DNA of 34,372 nt. Origin: Candidatus Kryptoniota bacterium (GTDB taxonomy: Bacteria > Bacteroidota > Ignavibacteria > Kryptoniales > JAKASW01). A model generated the notes under the pieces. It was not told the origin of the DNA and did no database searches. It saw only the letters and a program-made list of their open reading frames with translations. The stretch is taken from NCBI GenBank assembly GCA_024641705.1, contig JAHECO010000039.1:1-34372 (forward strand), in the 5' to 3' direction. Below, in pieces: positions 23,548-32,487 of the stretch. Both the position numbers and the translations under genes were made by a program. Numbering within the stretch: the first letter of the stretch is position 1; every line of letters starts with the position of its first letter.

Positions 23548-25215
23548 GTGGCTGCAAGGAAAAGATCAAATAACAGTTCTGCTGAAGAACCACTGGAGAA
23601 CAAGCTCTGGAAGGCTGCCGACAAGCTTCGCAAGAACATGGACGCCGCGGAGTACAAGCATGTTGTCTCGGGACTGATCTTCCTGAAATACATCTCCGAT
23701 GCGTTCGAAGAGCTCCACCAAAGACTTGTCGAAGGCAGGGGAGAGTACGAAGGCGCCGATCCGGAGGATAAGAACGAATACACCGCCGAGAAAGTCTTTT
23801 ATGTCCCGCCGTCAGCCAGATGGAAATGGCTGCAGGGCCGGGCGAAGCTTCCGACCATCGGAAAAGACGTCGACGATGCCATGCTTGCCATCGAGAAAGA
23901 TAATCCTTCACTCAGGGGAGTGCTTCCGACAGTCTTCGCGCAGGAAAAGTTAGATAAGCAGTCACTCGGCGGGTTGATCGACCTCTTTGCGAGTGCCGCG
24001 ATAGGCACAAAAGAGGCTCAGAGCAAGGACGTACTTGGCAGAGTTTATGAGTATTTTCTCGGACAATTTGCGCTGGCAGAAGGGAAGAAAGGCGGACAGT
24101 TCTATACTCCGACGACGGTCGTCCGGCTTCTGGTCGAGATGCTTGAGCCTTATGAAGGTAGAGTCTTTGATCCTTGCTGCGGGAGTGGCGGGATGTTTGT
24201 TCAGAGCGAGAAGTTCGTGATGGCACACCAGGATAGGCGCCCCCACCCCGTCCCTCCCCCAATGGGGGAGGGAGTAAGGGTGAGGGTGGCACTAAACCCA
24301 GCGGATAGGATTTCGATATTCGGACAGGAGAGCAACCAGACGACGTGGAAGCTTGCGAAGATGAACCTTGCTATCCGCCATATCGACAGCACAAATGTGA
24401 AGTGGAACAACGAAGGCTCATTTCTCAATGATGCGCACAAGGACTTGAAGGCCGACTATGTCCTTGCCAATCCGCCGTTCAACGACAGCGACTGGAGCGG
24501 AGAGTTGCTGCGCGACGACGCGCGCTGGAAGGTATGGGGCGAGAAACTTGTCCCTCCGCCGGCAAATGCCAACTATGCCTGGATACTTCATTTCCTCTAT
24601 CATCTTGCTCCGAACGGGAGAGCAGGTTTCGTTCTGGCCAAGGGCTCTCTCACCACGAAAACGAACAACGAGGGAGAGATTCGGAAGGCACTCATCGAAC
24701 ACGACGTTGTCGAATGCATCGTTAACCTGCCGACGAAACTTTTCCTGAATACGCAGATACCGTCGTGTCTGTGGTTCCTACACCGCGACAAGCAGCGCAA
24801 GGGTGAAATACTCTTTATCGATGCCCGAAATATGGGATTTCTTGTTAACCAGAGAACCCGAGAGCTGTCGGATGAGGACATAGCGAAGATTGCCGGTACG
24901 TACGACAACTGGAGATTAGGCCCTCACCCCGTCCCTCTCCCATTGGGAGAGGGTGACCGAAGGGCGGGTGATAGCGTGTACCAGGATGTTCCGGGCTTTT
25001 GTAAGAGTACCACTGTCGATGAGGTGCGAAAGCTGAATTATGTGCTGACCCCCGGTCGTTATGTCGGCCTGCCCGATGATGAGGACGATTTCGATTTTGC
25101 CGAACGATTCACGCATCTAAAATCCGAGCTGGAGAAACAGATGGCGGAGGAACAAACTCTAAATGAGCGTATCCGGGAAACCCTCGCGAAGGTGATCATT
25201 CCTGATAAGAGTTAA
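23548..25215 (+). CDS. hsdM: Type I restriction-modification methyltransferase subunit HsdM with two in-frame palindrome insertions
   Basis: HsdM is the adenine-N6 methylase of type I systems. The N-terminal helical domain ([20 protein letters not shown]) is followed by [17 protein letters not shown], the SAM-binding [12 protein letters not shown], the catalytic [13 protein letters not shown], and [20 protein letters not shown]. The start is GTG at 23548 with AGAGG five bases upstream; another GTG at 23530 is in frame. Two short segments have no counterpart in the family: [19 protein letters not shown] (24228-24295 region) between the methylase motifs, and [17 protein letters not shown] (24920-24972 region) just before DVPGFCKST. 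Both are translated GC-rich palindromes. They sit in loops and keep the frame, so the enzyme may still fold. Confidence 0.9.
   Translation: MAARKRSNNSSAEEPLENKLWKAADKLRKNMDAAEYKHVVSGLIFLKYISDAFEELHQRLVEGRGEYEGADPEDKNEYTAEKVFYVPPSARWKWLQGRAKLPTIGKDVDDAMLAIEKDNPSLRGVLPTVFAQEKLDKQSLGGLIDLFASAAIGTKEAQSKDVLGRVYEYFLGQFALAEGKKGGQFYTPTTVVRLLVEMLEPYEGRVFDPCCGSGGMFVQSEKFVMAHQDRRPHPVPPPMGEGVRVRVALNPADRISIFGQESNQTTWKLAKMNLAIRHIDSTNVKWNNEGSFLNDAHKDLKADYVLANPPFNDSDWSGELLRDDARWKVWGEKLVPPPANANYAWILHFLYHLAPNGRAGFVLAKGSLTTKTNNEGEIRKALIEHDVVECIVNLPTKLFLNTQIPSCLWFLHRDKQRKGEILFIDARNMGFLVNQRTRELSDEDIAKIAGTYDNWRLGPHPVPLPLGEGDRRAGDSVYQDVPGFCKSTTVDEVRKLNYVLTPGRYVGLPDDEDDFDFAERFTHLKSELEKQMAEEQTLNERIRETLAKVIIPDKS
24242..24289. 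repeat. In-frame GC-rich palindrome inside hsdM, copy 1
   Basis: CCCTCCCCC (24252-24260), AAT, GGGGGAGGG (24264-24272) form a perfect core; outer CCACCCCG and GGGTGAGGGTGG extend it. It is translated as [15 protein letters not shown]. Confidence 0.85.
24922..24973. repeat. In-frame GC-rich palindrome inside hsdM, copy 2
   Basis: CCCTCTCCC (24933-24941), ATT, GGGAGAGGG (24945-24953) form the core; CCCTCACCCCG and GACCGAAGGGCGGGTG flank it. It is translated as [15 protein letters not shown]. Confidence 0.85.
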
Positions 25216-25217
25216 AG

Positions 25218-26105
25218 ATGGATAAAGAATTTACGGTACATCCGCTGCCTCCCGAGAATTCCGTGGAGACAGCCAAAGTTCTGAAGCAGCTCTCGGCATC
25301 CCATCGGTATCTGGCGGAGTTGAAAGGTGTAGCAACTGCTATCCCTAACGAGACCATCTTGATTAATACTCTCGCGCTCCAGGAGGCCAAAGACAGCTCC
25401 GCCGTGGAGAACATAATCACGACCCACGATGATTTGTACAAAGCTGAACTCAATTATGCCGAGTTTAATACTGCGGCGGCGAAAGAGGTGGCGCGATATG
25501 CAAGCGCGTTGAAGAAAGGCTTTGATATCGTCCGCGAAAAGAAGATACTCTCGACTAATGTCATCTTGCAGATTCAGGAAGAGTTAGAAAACAATACGGC
25601 GGGGATCAGGAAATTACCCGGGACCAAATTAAAGAATGAGACATCCGGCGAGATAGTTTATACACCTCCGCAGGACCACGATACCGTCGTCAGGCTCATG
25701 CAAAATCTGGACGAGTACATGAACAGGGATGAACTTCATGCTGTCGATCCGCTTGTGAAGATGGCGCTGATTCACTATCAGTTCGAAAGCATCCACCCTT
25801 TTTATGACGGCAACGGTAGGACCGGCAGAATCATCAACATTCTCTACCTGGTTACGAAGGATTTGCTGCACTTGCCTATCCTGTACCTCAGCAGGTATAT
25901 CATCACCAACAAGTCGGAGTACTACCGGCTGCTTCAGGAGGTGAGGGACTCGGAGGCGTGGGAAGAGTGGATTCTTTTCATGCTGAAAGGGGTTGAAGAA
26001 ACCTCTCGCCAGACGATTTCACTGGTGCAGGGTATCAAGCAGTTGATGATGGAATACAAGAAGAGGCTTCGGAGCGATCTACCGAAGATTTATTTCGCAA
26101 GTTAA
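25218..26105 (+). CDS. Fic-domain protein (AMP-transferase type, class II with inhibitory helix)
   Basis: Fic enzymes transfer AMP or related groups to target proteins. The catalytic motif is complete: HPFYDGNGRTGR starting at His193. The N-terminal inhibitory motif (S/T)xxxE(G/N) is present as SSAVEN (Ser60, Glu64, Asn65), which places it in class II and means basal activity is self-restrained. Residues 1-40 match the usual N-terminal region (LPPENSVETAKVLKQLSASH), and the C-terminal part holds a helical domain (VRDSEAWEEWILFMLKGVEE). It starts two bases after the hsdM stop with AAAGATG, and such genes are often found within type I operons. A toxin or regulatory role toward the restriction complex is inference. 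Confidence 0.88.
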   Translation: MDKEFTVHPLPPENSVETAKVLKQLSASHRYLAELKGVATAIPNETILINTLALQEAKDSSAVENIITTHDDLYKAELNYAEFNTAAAKEVARYASALKKGFDIVREKKILSTNVILQIQEELENNTAGIRKLPGTKLKNETSGEIVYTPPQDHDTVVRLMQNLDEYMNRDELHAVDPLVKMALIHYQFESIHPFYDGNGRTGRIINILYLVTKDLLHLPILYLSRYIITNKSEYYRLLQEVRDSEAWEEWILFMLKGVEETSRQTISLVQGIKQLMMEYKKRLRSDLPKIYFAS

Positions 26106-26107
26106 TT

Positions 26108-26533
26108 TTGGACAATGCGGACAAGCAAGACATTGGTCTTCTTACGACTTGGGATCTTTATCGACTTGCGAGAGGATTTCTCAGGAACAACTGGAGCCAT
26201 GAGCAGGTCAGAGATTTGTTCTATCGGAATGGCAGAATTCCGCCCGTGCCTAGCAACTATAAGTTCTTAGGAGCTGTGGATGAGTTTTGGGAGAAAGTGA
26301 GCGCTCTCAGTATAAAGCTGGAAAGCGGCGGGCTGAAAGTCGGTGACAGAGTTGCATATGAATTGCCGGTGGACTTTCTTGAGGAATCAGTCGGGTCGCT
26401 CCAACTCGAGGGTGGATCGGTTAACGAGGCGAAGGAAGGATCGGTGGCTGGAGTGAAAACAACGCTCACCAGGGACCAAGCAAAGAAGGGCGTTAGGGTT
26501 TATGTAGTCACGGAATCTGTCAGAAAGGAGTAA
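26108..26533 (+). CDS. Short protein with EF-Tu-domain-2-like barrel; possibly C-terminal remnant of a larger protein
   Basis: No ATG fits; the only near start is TTG at 26108, two bases after the fic stop, without a clear ribosome site. The first ~70 residues (IGLLTTWDLYRLARGFLRNN, then EQVRDLFYRNGRIPPVPSNY) look like the helical end of a nuclease-type domain. The last ~60 (LKVGDRVAYELPVDFLEESV, then GSLQLEGGSVNEAKEGSVAG, then VKTTL) look like a small beta barrel of the translation-factor domain 2 kind ('G..V.SLQ....V..A..G..VG'). In my memory such sequence forms the C-terminus of longer restriction-island proteins, so this may be what is left of one. No catalytic residues are seen. Confidence 0.5.
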   Translation: MDNADKQDIGLLTTWDLYRLARGFLRNNWSHEQVRDLFYRNGRIPPVPSNYKFLGAVDEFWEKVSALSIKLESGGLKVGDRVAYELPVDFLEESVGSLQLEGGSVNEAKEGSVAGVKTTLTRDQAKKGVRVYVVTESVRKE

Positions 26534-26536
26534 AGC

Positions 26537-26584
26537 ATGACGAAAGTTCTGCTATTTTTAATGAACAAAGCATTTGTCGGTTGA
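26537..26584 (+). CDS. Possible 15-residue leader peptide
   Basis: ATG at 26537 has the best ribosome site in the neighbourhood (AAAGGAG, six bases away) and encodes MTKVLLFLMNKAFVG, then TGA. It stops eight bases before the next gene's ATG. It could couple translation to that gene, or be the frameshifted start of it. Confidence 0.3.
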   Translation: MTKVLLFLMNKAFVG

Positions 26585-26591
26585 GGTTGTC

Positions 26592-27497
26592 ATGGTTGAA
26601 GCTACTTTGCAAATAAGGCAGTATTCGAACAATAAGGTGACCATAGATGCGACTGAAATTACAGGCGAGGGCGCGCCAACTTTTCCTAGGATTATCGTAC
26701 CACTGAAGATGAAGCTTTCACCGCTAGGTGATGAAAATCAAAAGAAAGAATTCGTCATCTTAGGAATAGCGTCCGCTCTTTTCATCCAAGATACACAGCA
26801 GAAGATCACGGTGTCGTCATCACCAACATATCCCTACAGAGTCTCCAATAACTATGAGATAACCTCGCGGCTAGAATTTGGGTTGTCCCCTGATCGCCTG
26901 CAAATAGTCGAGGCGCAAAGAGGGGGCGGTGATCTAAATCTTCGCTTTGACCTGTGGTTCACGTTAGGTCTTTTCGACTCTGTGCAAGTCAATGATGGAG
27001 CGAATCAAAGGACGCTCAAGTTCCTAAGCGACATCGAATACTCCGCTGTTCAGTTGTCTAACGTTAAGATTCCACAGTCGCACTGGGTAAAGAACATTCT
27101 GCCACACTTGGGCTCGACTCAATATTTCCTTGTTGAGGTCCCCAAAGGTGACAAAGCAATTGCCAAGTCATGGCAGTATGTGGAAAGGGCAGAAGAAGCG
27201 TTTGGCAGATGGGATACAAAAGGAGTTCTCTCGAATTGTCGAGAGGTCGGAAAGGTGCTCGACACAACTGTGAAGGGGCAATATGGAGAAGGTTTCACAT
27301 ATAAGGAGCGCTGGGGTCGGGCGTTCAAAGTATTCACACACCTATGCTCGCTCGGGCTGCATCTGGAAGACAAATCGCAAGAAGAGGCGTTTTCGGGACA
27401 GGAAGTCAAGATCACGAGGGCTGACGCTGAGCTTGTGCTTGTCCTAACGAAAGCCTTAATGAAGTTTGCGGAAGAGCTCATGAAAGAGAGAGGCTGA
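26592..27497 (+). CDS. Unidentified 301-aa protein in the type I operon
   Basis: I do not recognise a family. I chose the ATG at 26592 (GAGG nine bases upstream); the TTG at 26574 is in the same frame. Residues ~1-150 look beta-rich (ATLQIRQYSNNKVTIDATEI, then PRIIVPLKMKLSPLG, then LQIVEAQRGGGDLNLRFDLW). Residues ~180-300 are helical with several Trp and Arg: KSWQYVERAEEAFGRWDTKG, then SNCREVGKVLD, then YKERWGRAFKVFTHLCSLGL and a terminal LTKALMKFAEELMKER. It has neither target-recognition-domain nor coiled-coil features of HsdS. Its position in the operon suggests an accessory or abortive-infection partner. Confidence 0.65.
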   Translation: MVEATLQIRQYSNNKVTIDATEITGEGAPTFPRIIVPLKMKLSPLGDENQKKEFVILGIASALFIQDTQQKITVSSSPTYPYRVSNNYEITSRLEFGLSPDRLQIVEAQRGGGDLNLRFDLWFTLGLFDSVQVNDGANQRTLKFLSDIEYSAVQLSNVKIPQSHWVKNILPHLGSTQYFLVEVPKGDKAIAKSWQYVERAEEAFGRWDTKGVLSNCREVGKVLDTTVKGQYGEGFTYKERWGRAFKVFTHLCSLGLHLEDKSQEEAFSGQEVKITRADAELVLVLTKALMKFAEELMKERG

Positions 27498-27520
27498 GAA
27501 CTAATAAGGCGCATCACCCC

Positions 27521-28708
27521 ATGATTCAGAAATCATTTGACGCGATTGACAAATCTGACATTGACGGGATAGTCCTCAATCAAGTCCGTGAGGAACGAAC
27601 CATCGAGTACAAACTGTCACTTCCAGGTAATTCGGACGATGATAAGCGCGAATTTTTGGCAAACGTGTCATCCTTTGCCAATGCATCTGGTGGTGATTTG
27701 CTATACGGAGTGGAAGCTGTCGATGGCATCCCTATGAATGCCCTTGGGTTGACCGCGAATTTAGATACAGAAATTCTACGATTGGAAAATCTTCTACGGG
27801 ATGGTTTAGAACCAAGAGTTCAAGGAATTCAGATAAAAGCCATTGAGGGGTTTAGCGAAGGCCCAGTTATCCTCGTTCGCATACCTGGAAGTTGGGGGGC
27901 ACCTCACATGATAAAATTCAAAAACCTTTCGCGGTTCTATACAAGGAACACTGGAGGAAAACATCAAATGGATGTCTCTGAGATTCGTTCCTCTTTCTTA
28001 CTCTCTGAAACTCTAAATGACAAGATTCGGGGTTTCAGAGACGATAGGCTAGGGAAGATAGTCTCTGGAGAAACTCCTGTGCAACTTCCGACTCTTGGAA
28101 ATCTTGTACTACATGTTCTGCCGGTGGCATCATTTGTTTCGGCCGTACGCTTAAGCTCTGAGTGGTTAGCGAAGCAGGCCACTAATCTCATTCCTTTGGG
28201 GGTTGGGGGTGGCTATAATCATCGATTTAATCTCGATGGATTCGTTACGTTTAACGGTCGGAGCGCTGAAGAAGAATCAAGATCATATTGCCTCCTATTT
28301 AGAACAGGCCAGATCGAGGCTGTACTAGCTAGTATAGTTCGTGAAAAAGATGGCACCCGGTTCATCTCAAGCCATACATTCGAGACTTACGTAGTGCATG
28401 GACTAACGAAATATCTCGAAGCACTCAAGAACCTTGAGGTCCCATATCCACTTATGATTTCTTTGGCCTTGACTGGTGTGTCAGGTGCTCGATTGTATCT
28501 TGATACATGGATGTACGGCTATGAGCCTTGTTCGATTGAACGCGATACTCTGGTACTCCCAGACGTTTTTGTTGAAGATGCAGCGTCCATGTCTGATGCA
28601 AACGGTATCGCTAAATCCCTCCGTATTATTTTTGATGCGGTATGGAACGCTTCTGGTTTACAGGGTTCTATCAACTTTGATAAAGATGGTAATTGGCAAC
28701 CTAAATGA
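27521..28708 (+). CDS. AlbA_2 (Schlafen-like) domain protein
   Basis: The N-terminal ~160 residues carry the AlbA_2/Schlafen-core pattern: EERTIEYKLSLPGNSDDDKR (Glu.x.K), then EFLANVSSFANASGGDLLYG, then VEAVDGIPMNALGL, then a strand IQIKAIEGF, GPVILVRIPGSW, and the FYTRNTGGKHQMDVSEIR end. This family binds nucleic acid or nucleotides and is common in defence islands. The following ~230 residues are a second alpha/beta part without recognised motifs, ending GLQGSINFDKDGNWQP. It lies 23 bases after the previous gene and 46 bases before hsdR. A helper or regulatory role in the restriction locus is inference. Confidence 0.78.
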   Translation: MIQKSFDAIDKSDIDGIVLNQVREERTIEYKLSLPGNSDDDKREFLANVSSFANASGGDLLYGVEAVDGIPMNALGLTANLDTEILRLENLLRDGLEPRVQGIQIKAIEGFSEGPVILVRIPGSWGAPHMIKFKNLSRFYTRNTGGKHQMDVSEIRSSFLLSETLNDKIRGFRDDRLGKIVSGETPVQLPTLGNLVLHVLPVASFVSAVRLSSEWLAKQATNLIPLGVGGGYNHRFNLDGFVTFNGRSAEEESRSYCLLFRTGQIEAVLASIVREKDGTRFISSHTFETYVVHGLTKYLEALKNLEVPYPLMISLALTGVSGARLYLDTWMYGYEPCSIERDTLVLPDVFVEDAASMSDANGIAKSLRIIFDAVWNASGLQGSINFDKDGNWQPK

Positions 28709-28754
28709 TAGGAAATGAGATCAAGTCTCGATTCTTCACTATTCAATCGGAAAA

Positions 28755-31700
28755 ATGCTTACTGAAAATAACGTCGAGCAATTCTCTGTAGAAGGCATAC
28801 AAGCCTTAGGCTGGGAGTACCAACATGGCCTTTCGATAGCTCCCGGTTCCGAAACCGCTGAGCGAAGCACCTTCGAAGAAGTACTCTTGCTTCCAAGGCT
28901 TCAACGCGCAATTGCCCGCCTGAATCCTGACATTCCAGCCGAAGCTCAAGAACAGGCGCTTAAAACTGTTCAGAGAATTCACTCGCCTGATCTCATCGCA
29001 AACAACGAACAATTCCACAAGTACCTCACGGACGGCGTGCCCGTTCAATATCGGGTAGGCGAAAGAGAGCTTGGTGGGTATGTCTGGCTCGTGGACTTTG
29101 CCAATCCAGACGACAATGAATTCCTTGCGGTTAACCAATATACAGTCACTGAGAAAAGCCTCTCGCATAGTGGAGCAGGACTCAGCAAGCGTTTGGACAT
29201 AGTTCTGTTCATAAACGGCATTCCGCTCGTCGTGATGGAACTGAAGAACCCGGCGGATGAAAACGCGACAACGTATAAGGCATTCGAACAGATACAAACA
29301 TACAAGGCGACGATACCGACCCTCTTCACTTACAATGCGTTTTGTGTAATCTCAGATGGACACGAAGCCAGGGCGGGGACAATCTCCTCCGACTTCAACC
29401 GATTCATGGCATGGAAGAGCATCGACGGGACAAAAGAAGCCTCCCGTTTTGTGCCGCAGCTGGAAACGCTCATCAAGGGAATGCTCAATCGCGCCACGCT
29501 GAACGATCTTATTCGGAATTTCATCGTCTTCGAGAAGACGAGTAAGCTCGATAAGAAGACCGGGCTTACGCAGGTAGAGGCAGTCAAGAAACTGGCGGCG
29601 TATCATCAGTATTATGCAGTGAATAAGGCGGTTGAGAGCACGATAAGAGCGGCTGGGTTTCACCCCCACCCTCATTCCCTCCCCCAATGGGGGAGGGATG
29701 AAAGGGTGGGGGTTAATTACCGCGGCGGTGCGATGTTTTCGAGTCTCCTCGAAGAGGCGCGCGAATTAAGGAAAAGGCAGACCCCGGTCGAGGAGATATT
29801 CTGGCAGATAGTGCGCAACAGGAGATTCCTGAACTTGAAGTTCCGCCGCCAACATCAGATCGGCCCGTATATCGTCGACTTCTATTGTCACGAGAGAAAG
29901 CTTGTTATCGAATTGGATGGCGGAGTTCACCAAATACCGGAACAGAAGGCACGCGACGCTGAACGCGATGAATATCTAAAGTCTCTCGGTAACCAGGTGA
30001 TACGTATCAAGAACGAAGACATCTCTGAACGACTCGGACAGACTTTGGAATCGCTAGCAAACACCCTAAGCCCACCCGAGCAGCCACTCCCTCTCCCTTT
30101 GGGAGAGGGTCGGGGAGAGGGAGACAGAAAGGCTGGAGTTATCTGGCACACTCAGGGAAGCGGCAAGTCCCTTTCGATGGTCTTCTACTCAGGTAAAATC
30201 GTCGCCGCGCTCGACAACCCGACAATAGTAGTCATCACCGATAGAAACGACCTGGACGGGCAATTGTTCGATACATTTGCCGCATCCAAGCAGCTGCTAA
30301 GGCAGGAGCCGGTACAGGCTGAGAGCCGCGAGCATCTGAAGGAGCTTCTCAGGGTCGCTTCAGGTGGAATTGTCTTCACCACAATCCAGAAGTTTTTCCC
30401 CGAAGCCGAGAGCTCACATTATGAATTGCTGTCGGACAGGAAGAACATCGTCGTCATTGCCGACGAAGCTCACCGCACGCAGTACGGCTTCAAGGCAAAG
30501 TTTCGCGACGTGACAGATAAGGACACCGGCGAGGTGTTGGGCAAAGAGGTAGCCTACGGGTTTGCAAAGTATCTACGCGACGCGTTACCAAACGCTACAT
30601 ACATAGGATTCACGGGTACGCCCATCGAAAAGGAGGACCGCAGCACCCCGGCGGTCTTCGGCAACTACGTTGACATCTACGATATCGCGCAGGCTGTCGA
30701 AGATGGGGCTACGGTGAGAATCTTTTACGAGAGCCGGCTTGCGAAGGTTAACCTGGACGAAGAAGGAAGGCGGTTGATCACCGAGCTTGACAAGGCGCTC
30801 GATGATGACGAGGCGATTACCAATAAACAGGTCGAGAAAGCAAAATGGGCGCGCCTCGAGGCGATCGTAGGGAATGGGAAGCGGCTGAAGAACCTCGCCA
30901 GGGATATCATTTCTCATTTCGAGCAGAGGCAATCTGTTATTGAAGGCAAGGGAATGATAGTGGCGATGAGCCGAAGGATTGCAGTTGACTTGTATGATGA
31001 GATAATAGCCCTGCGCCCCCAGTGGCATAGTGACGAGTTGACCAAGGGTGCCATAAAAGTTGTGATGACTGTTGCCAGCTCGGATGGTCCTGAAATGCAG
31101 AAGCATCATACGACCAAGCTGGATAGAGAAATTCTGTCGGACCGCATGAAAGATCCCGACGATCCTCTCAAGCTTGTCATTGTGCGCGATATGTGGCTAA
31201 CTGGTTTTGACGATCCCCCGCTGCATACGATGTATGTCGACAAGCCGATGCGGGGGCACACGCTGATGCAAGCGATTGCGCGTGTGAACAGGGTGTTCAA
31301 GGACAAGCCGGGCGGGCTGGTTGTTGATTATCTGGGGATTGCGACGGACCTCAAAAAGGCTCTTTCCTTTTACGCGAATGCAGGAGGCAGAGGCGACCCA
31401 ACAGAGACCCAAGAGCAAGCAGTAGCCGCCATGATTGAAAAGCTGGAAGTGGTGCGTCAGATGTTCTGCGAGAAGAGCAAATCTGAGAAGGTGATCATGG
31501 TGGCGGAGCCGACCGCATATTACGGAAGCGAGCCGAGATTCAACTATCTGCGGTTCTTCAAGGCATCACCCCAGGAGAAACTGTCGATCATCCTTCAAGC
31601 GGAAGAGCACATCCTCGGACTCGAAGACGGCAAGGCAAGATACATTCGCGAAGTAACGCTTCTCAGCCAGGCATTCGCGCTTTCCATCCCGCACCCGCAG

Positions 31701-32453
31701 GCATTGGAGATCAAGGAAGAGGTTGCTTTCTTCCAGGCGGTGCGGGCCAGACTGGTCAAGTTTGAAGGCGAGGGAGGCGGTCGAAGTCATGTTGAGATGG
31801 AGACGGCAATCAAGCAGGTTATCGACCAGGCATTGAGCTCGGAGAAGGTGATAGACATTTTCGATGCAGTCGGGATAAAGAAACCGGATATCTCCATTCT
31901 CTCAGACGAGTTTCTCCTCGAAGTGCAGGGAATGAAGCACAAGAACCTGGCAATCGAGCTATTGAAGAAAGTCCTGAATGACGAGATAAAGATTCGTTCG
32001 AAGTATAGTCTGGTAAAGAGCAGGGCACTCCTTGAGATGCTGGAGAATGCTATAAAGAAATATCAGAATAATCTCCTGACGACGGCGCAGATCATACAGG
32101 AACTCATCGAAATAGCCAAGGAGATTAAGCGGTCGGATCAACGTGGTGAGCAACTTCATTTGTCGAAAGAGGAGTTGGCGTTCTATGATGCGCTTGAGGT
32201 AAACGACAGTGCCGTCAAGGTCCTCGGGGACGAGACCCTGCGCGAGATTGCGAGGGAAATTGCCGAGAAGGTGAAATCCAATGCAACCATAGACTGGACC
32301 ATACGGGAAAGCTCCCGCGCTAAGTTGATGGTTGTCGTGCGGAGGACGCTGAGGAAGTACGGCTATCCGCCGGACAAGCAGCAGAAGGCGATAGATACGG
32401 TGCTTAAACAGGCGGAGCTGATGGGAGAATATTTAACTCAAGAGGAGTCATAA
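28755..32453 (+). CDS. hsdR: Type I restriction subunit HsdR with an in-frame DUF559 nuclease insertion
   Basis: HsdR translocates and cuts DNA. The N-terminal nuclease shows [20 protein letters not shown] (Asp...ExK). The motor follows: Walker A in [12 protein letters not shown] (~465-472), [10 protein letters not shown], and GFTGTPIEK; then [20 protein letters not shown] and a C-terminal helical region ([20 protein letters not shown]). At 1232 residues it is about 155 longer than a normal HsdR of this subfamily. The excess lies between [19 protein letters not shown] (ending ~299) and [17 protein letters not shown] (from ~456), two segments that are normally nearly adjacent. The inserted part contains palindrome, DUF559 domain, palindrome. 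The frame is kept throughout. Whether the protein still cuts is unknown. Confidence 0.9.
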   Translation: MLTENNVEQFSVEGIQALGWEYQHGLSIAPGSETAERSTFEEVLLLPRLQRAIARLNPDIPAEAQEQALKTVQRIHSPDLIANNEQFHKYLTDGVPVQYRVGERELGGYVWLVDFANPDDNEFLAVNQYTVTEKSLSHSGAGLSKRLDIVLFINGIPLVVMELKNPADENATTYKAFEQIQTYKATIPTLFTYNAFCVISDGHEARAGTISSDFNRFMAWKSIDGTKEASRFVPQLETLIKGMLNRATLNDLIRNFIVFEKTSKLDKKTGLTQVEAVKKLAAYHQYYAVNKAVESTIRAAGFHPHPHSLPQWGRDERVGVNYRGGAMFSSLLEEARELRKRQTPVEEIFWQIVRNRRFLNLKFRRQHQIGPYIVDFYCHERKLVIELDGGVHQIPEQKARDAERDEYLKSLGNQVIRIKNEDISERLGQTLESLANTLSPPEQPLPLPLGEGRGEGDRKAGVIWHTQGSGKSLSMVFYSGKIVAALDNPTIVVITDRNDLDGQLFDTFAASKQLLRQEPVQAESREHLKELLRVASGGIVFTTIQKFFPEAESSHYELLSDRKNIVVIADEAHRTQYGFKAKFRDVTDKDTGEVLGKEVAYGFAKYLRDALPNATYIGFTGTPIEKEDRSTPAVFGNYVDIYDIAQAVEDGATVRIFYESRLAKVNLDEEGRRLITELDKALDDDEAITNKQVEKAKWARLEAIVGNGKRLKNLARDIISHFEQRQSVIEGKGMIVAMSRRIAVDLYDEIIALRPQWHSDELTKGAIKVVMTVASSDGPEMQKHHTTKLDREILSDRMKDPDDPLKLVIVRDMWLTGFDDPPLHTMYVDKPMRGHTLMQAIARVNRVFKDKPGGLVVDYLGIATDLKKALSFYANAGGRGDPTETQEQAVAAMIEKLEVVRQMFCEKSKSEKVIMVAEPTAYYGSEPRFNYLRFFKASPQEKLSIILQAEEHILGLEDGKARYIREVTLLSQAFALSIPHPQALEIKEEVAFFQAVRARLVKFEGEGGGRSHVEMETAIKQVIDQALSSEKVIDIFDAVGIKKPDISILSDEFLLEVQGMKHKNLAIELLKKVLNDEIKIRSKYSLVKSRALLEMLENAIKKYQNNLLTTAQIIQELIEIAKEIKRSDQRGEQLHLSKEELAFYDALEVNDSAVKVLGDETLREIAREIAEKVKSNATIDWTIRESSRAKLMVVVRRTLRKYGYPPDKQQKAIDTVLKQAELMGEYLTQEES
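29655..30119 (+). mobile_element. In-frame inserted DUF559 nuclease domain bounded by GC-rich palindromes
   Basis: Residues ~301-455 of HsdR are foreign. After the first palindrome come [80 protein letters not shown] and [20 protein letters not shown], a full DUF559 (Vsr/PD-(D/E)XK-like) domain with its VDF and ELDGG residues intact. An internal ATG (29733) could be its former start; its stop has been lost, so it reads through into the second palindrome and back into HsdR. Free-standing DUF559 genes of ~115 aa are common. No splicing motifs of an intein are present. Limits are accurate to perhaps ten bases. Confidence 0.8.
29662..29713. repeat. In-frame GC-rich palindrome in hsdR, left of DUF559
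   Basis: ACCCCCACCCT, then CATTCCCTCCCCC, AAT, GGGGGAGGGATG, then AAAGGGTGGGGGT: almost 24 paired bases per arm. It is read in a different phase from the other copies, giving [15 protein letters not shown]. Confidence 0.85.
30089..30123. repeat. In-frame GC-rich palindrome in hsdR, right of DUF559
   Basis: CCCTCTCCC (30089-30097), TTT, GGGAGAGGG (30101-30109), followed by TCGGGGAGAGGGAGA. It is translated as [15 protein letters not shown], in the same phase as the two hsdM copies. Confidence 0.85.
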
Positions 32454-32487
32454 CAAATTAACAATCCACAGAAGGGGGCTGAACAAT

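Noticed and set aside
26592-27497. HsdS specificity subunit
   Set aside because: Length is about 300 aa and there are no repeated target-recognition domains or the linking coiled helices with their usual Pro-Leu-Pro motif.
29655-30119. Intein in HsdR
   Set aside because: No Cys/Ser splice start, no block B histidine and no HN-Cys/Ser end; the nuclease is DUF559-type, not LAGLIDADG or HNH.
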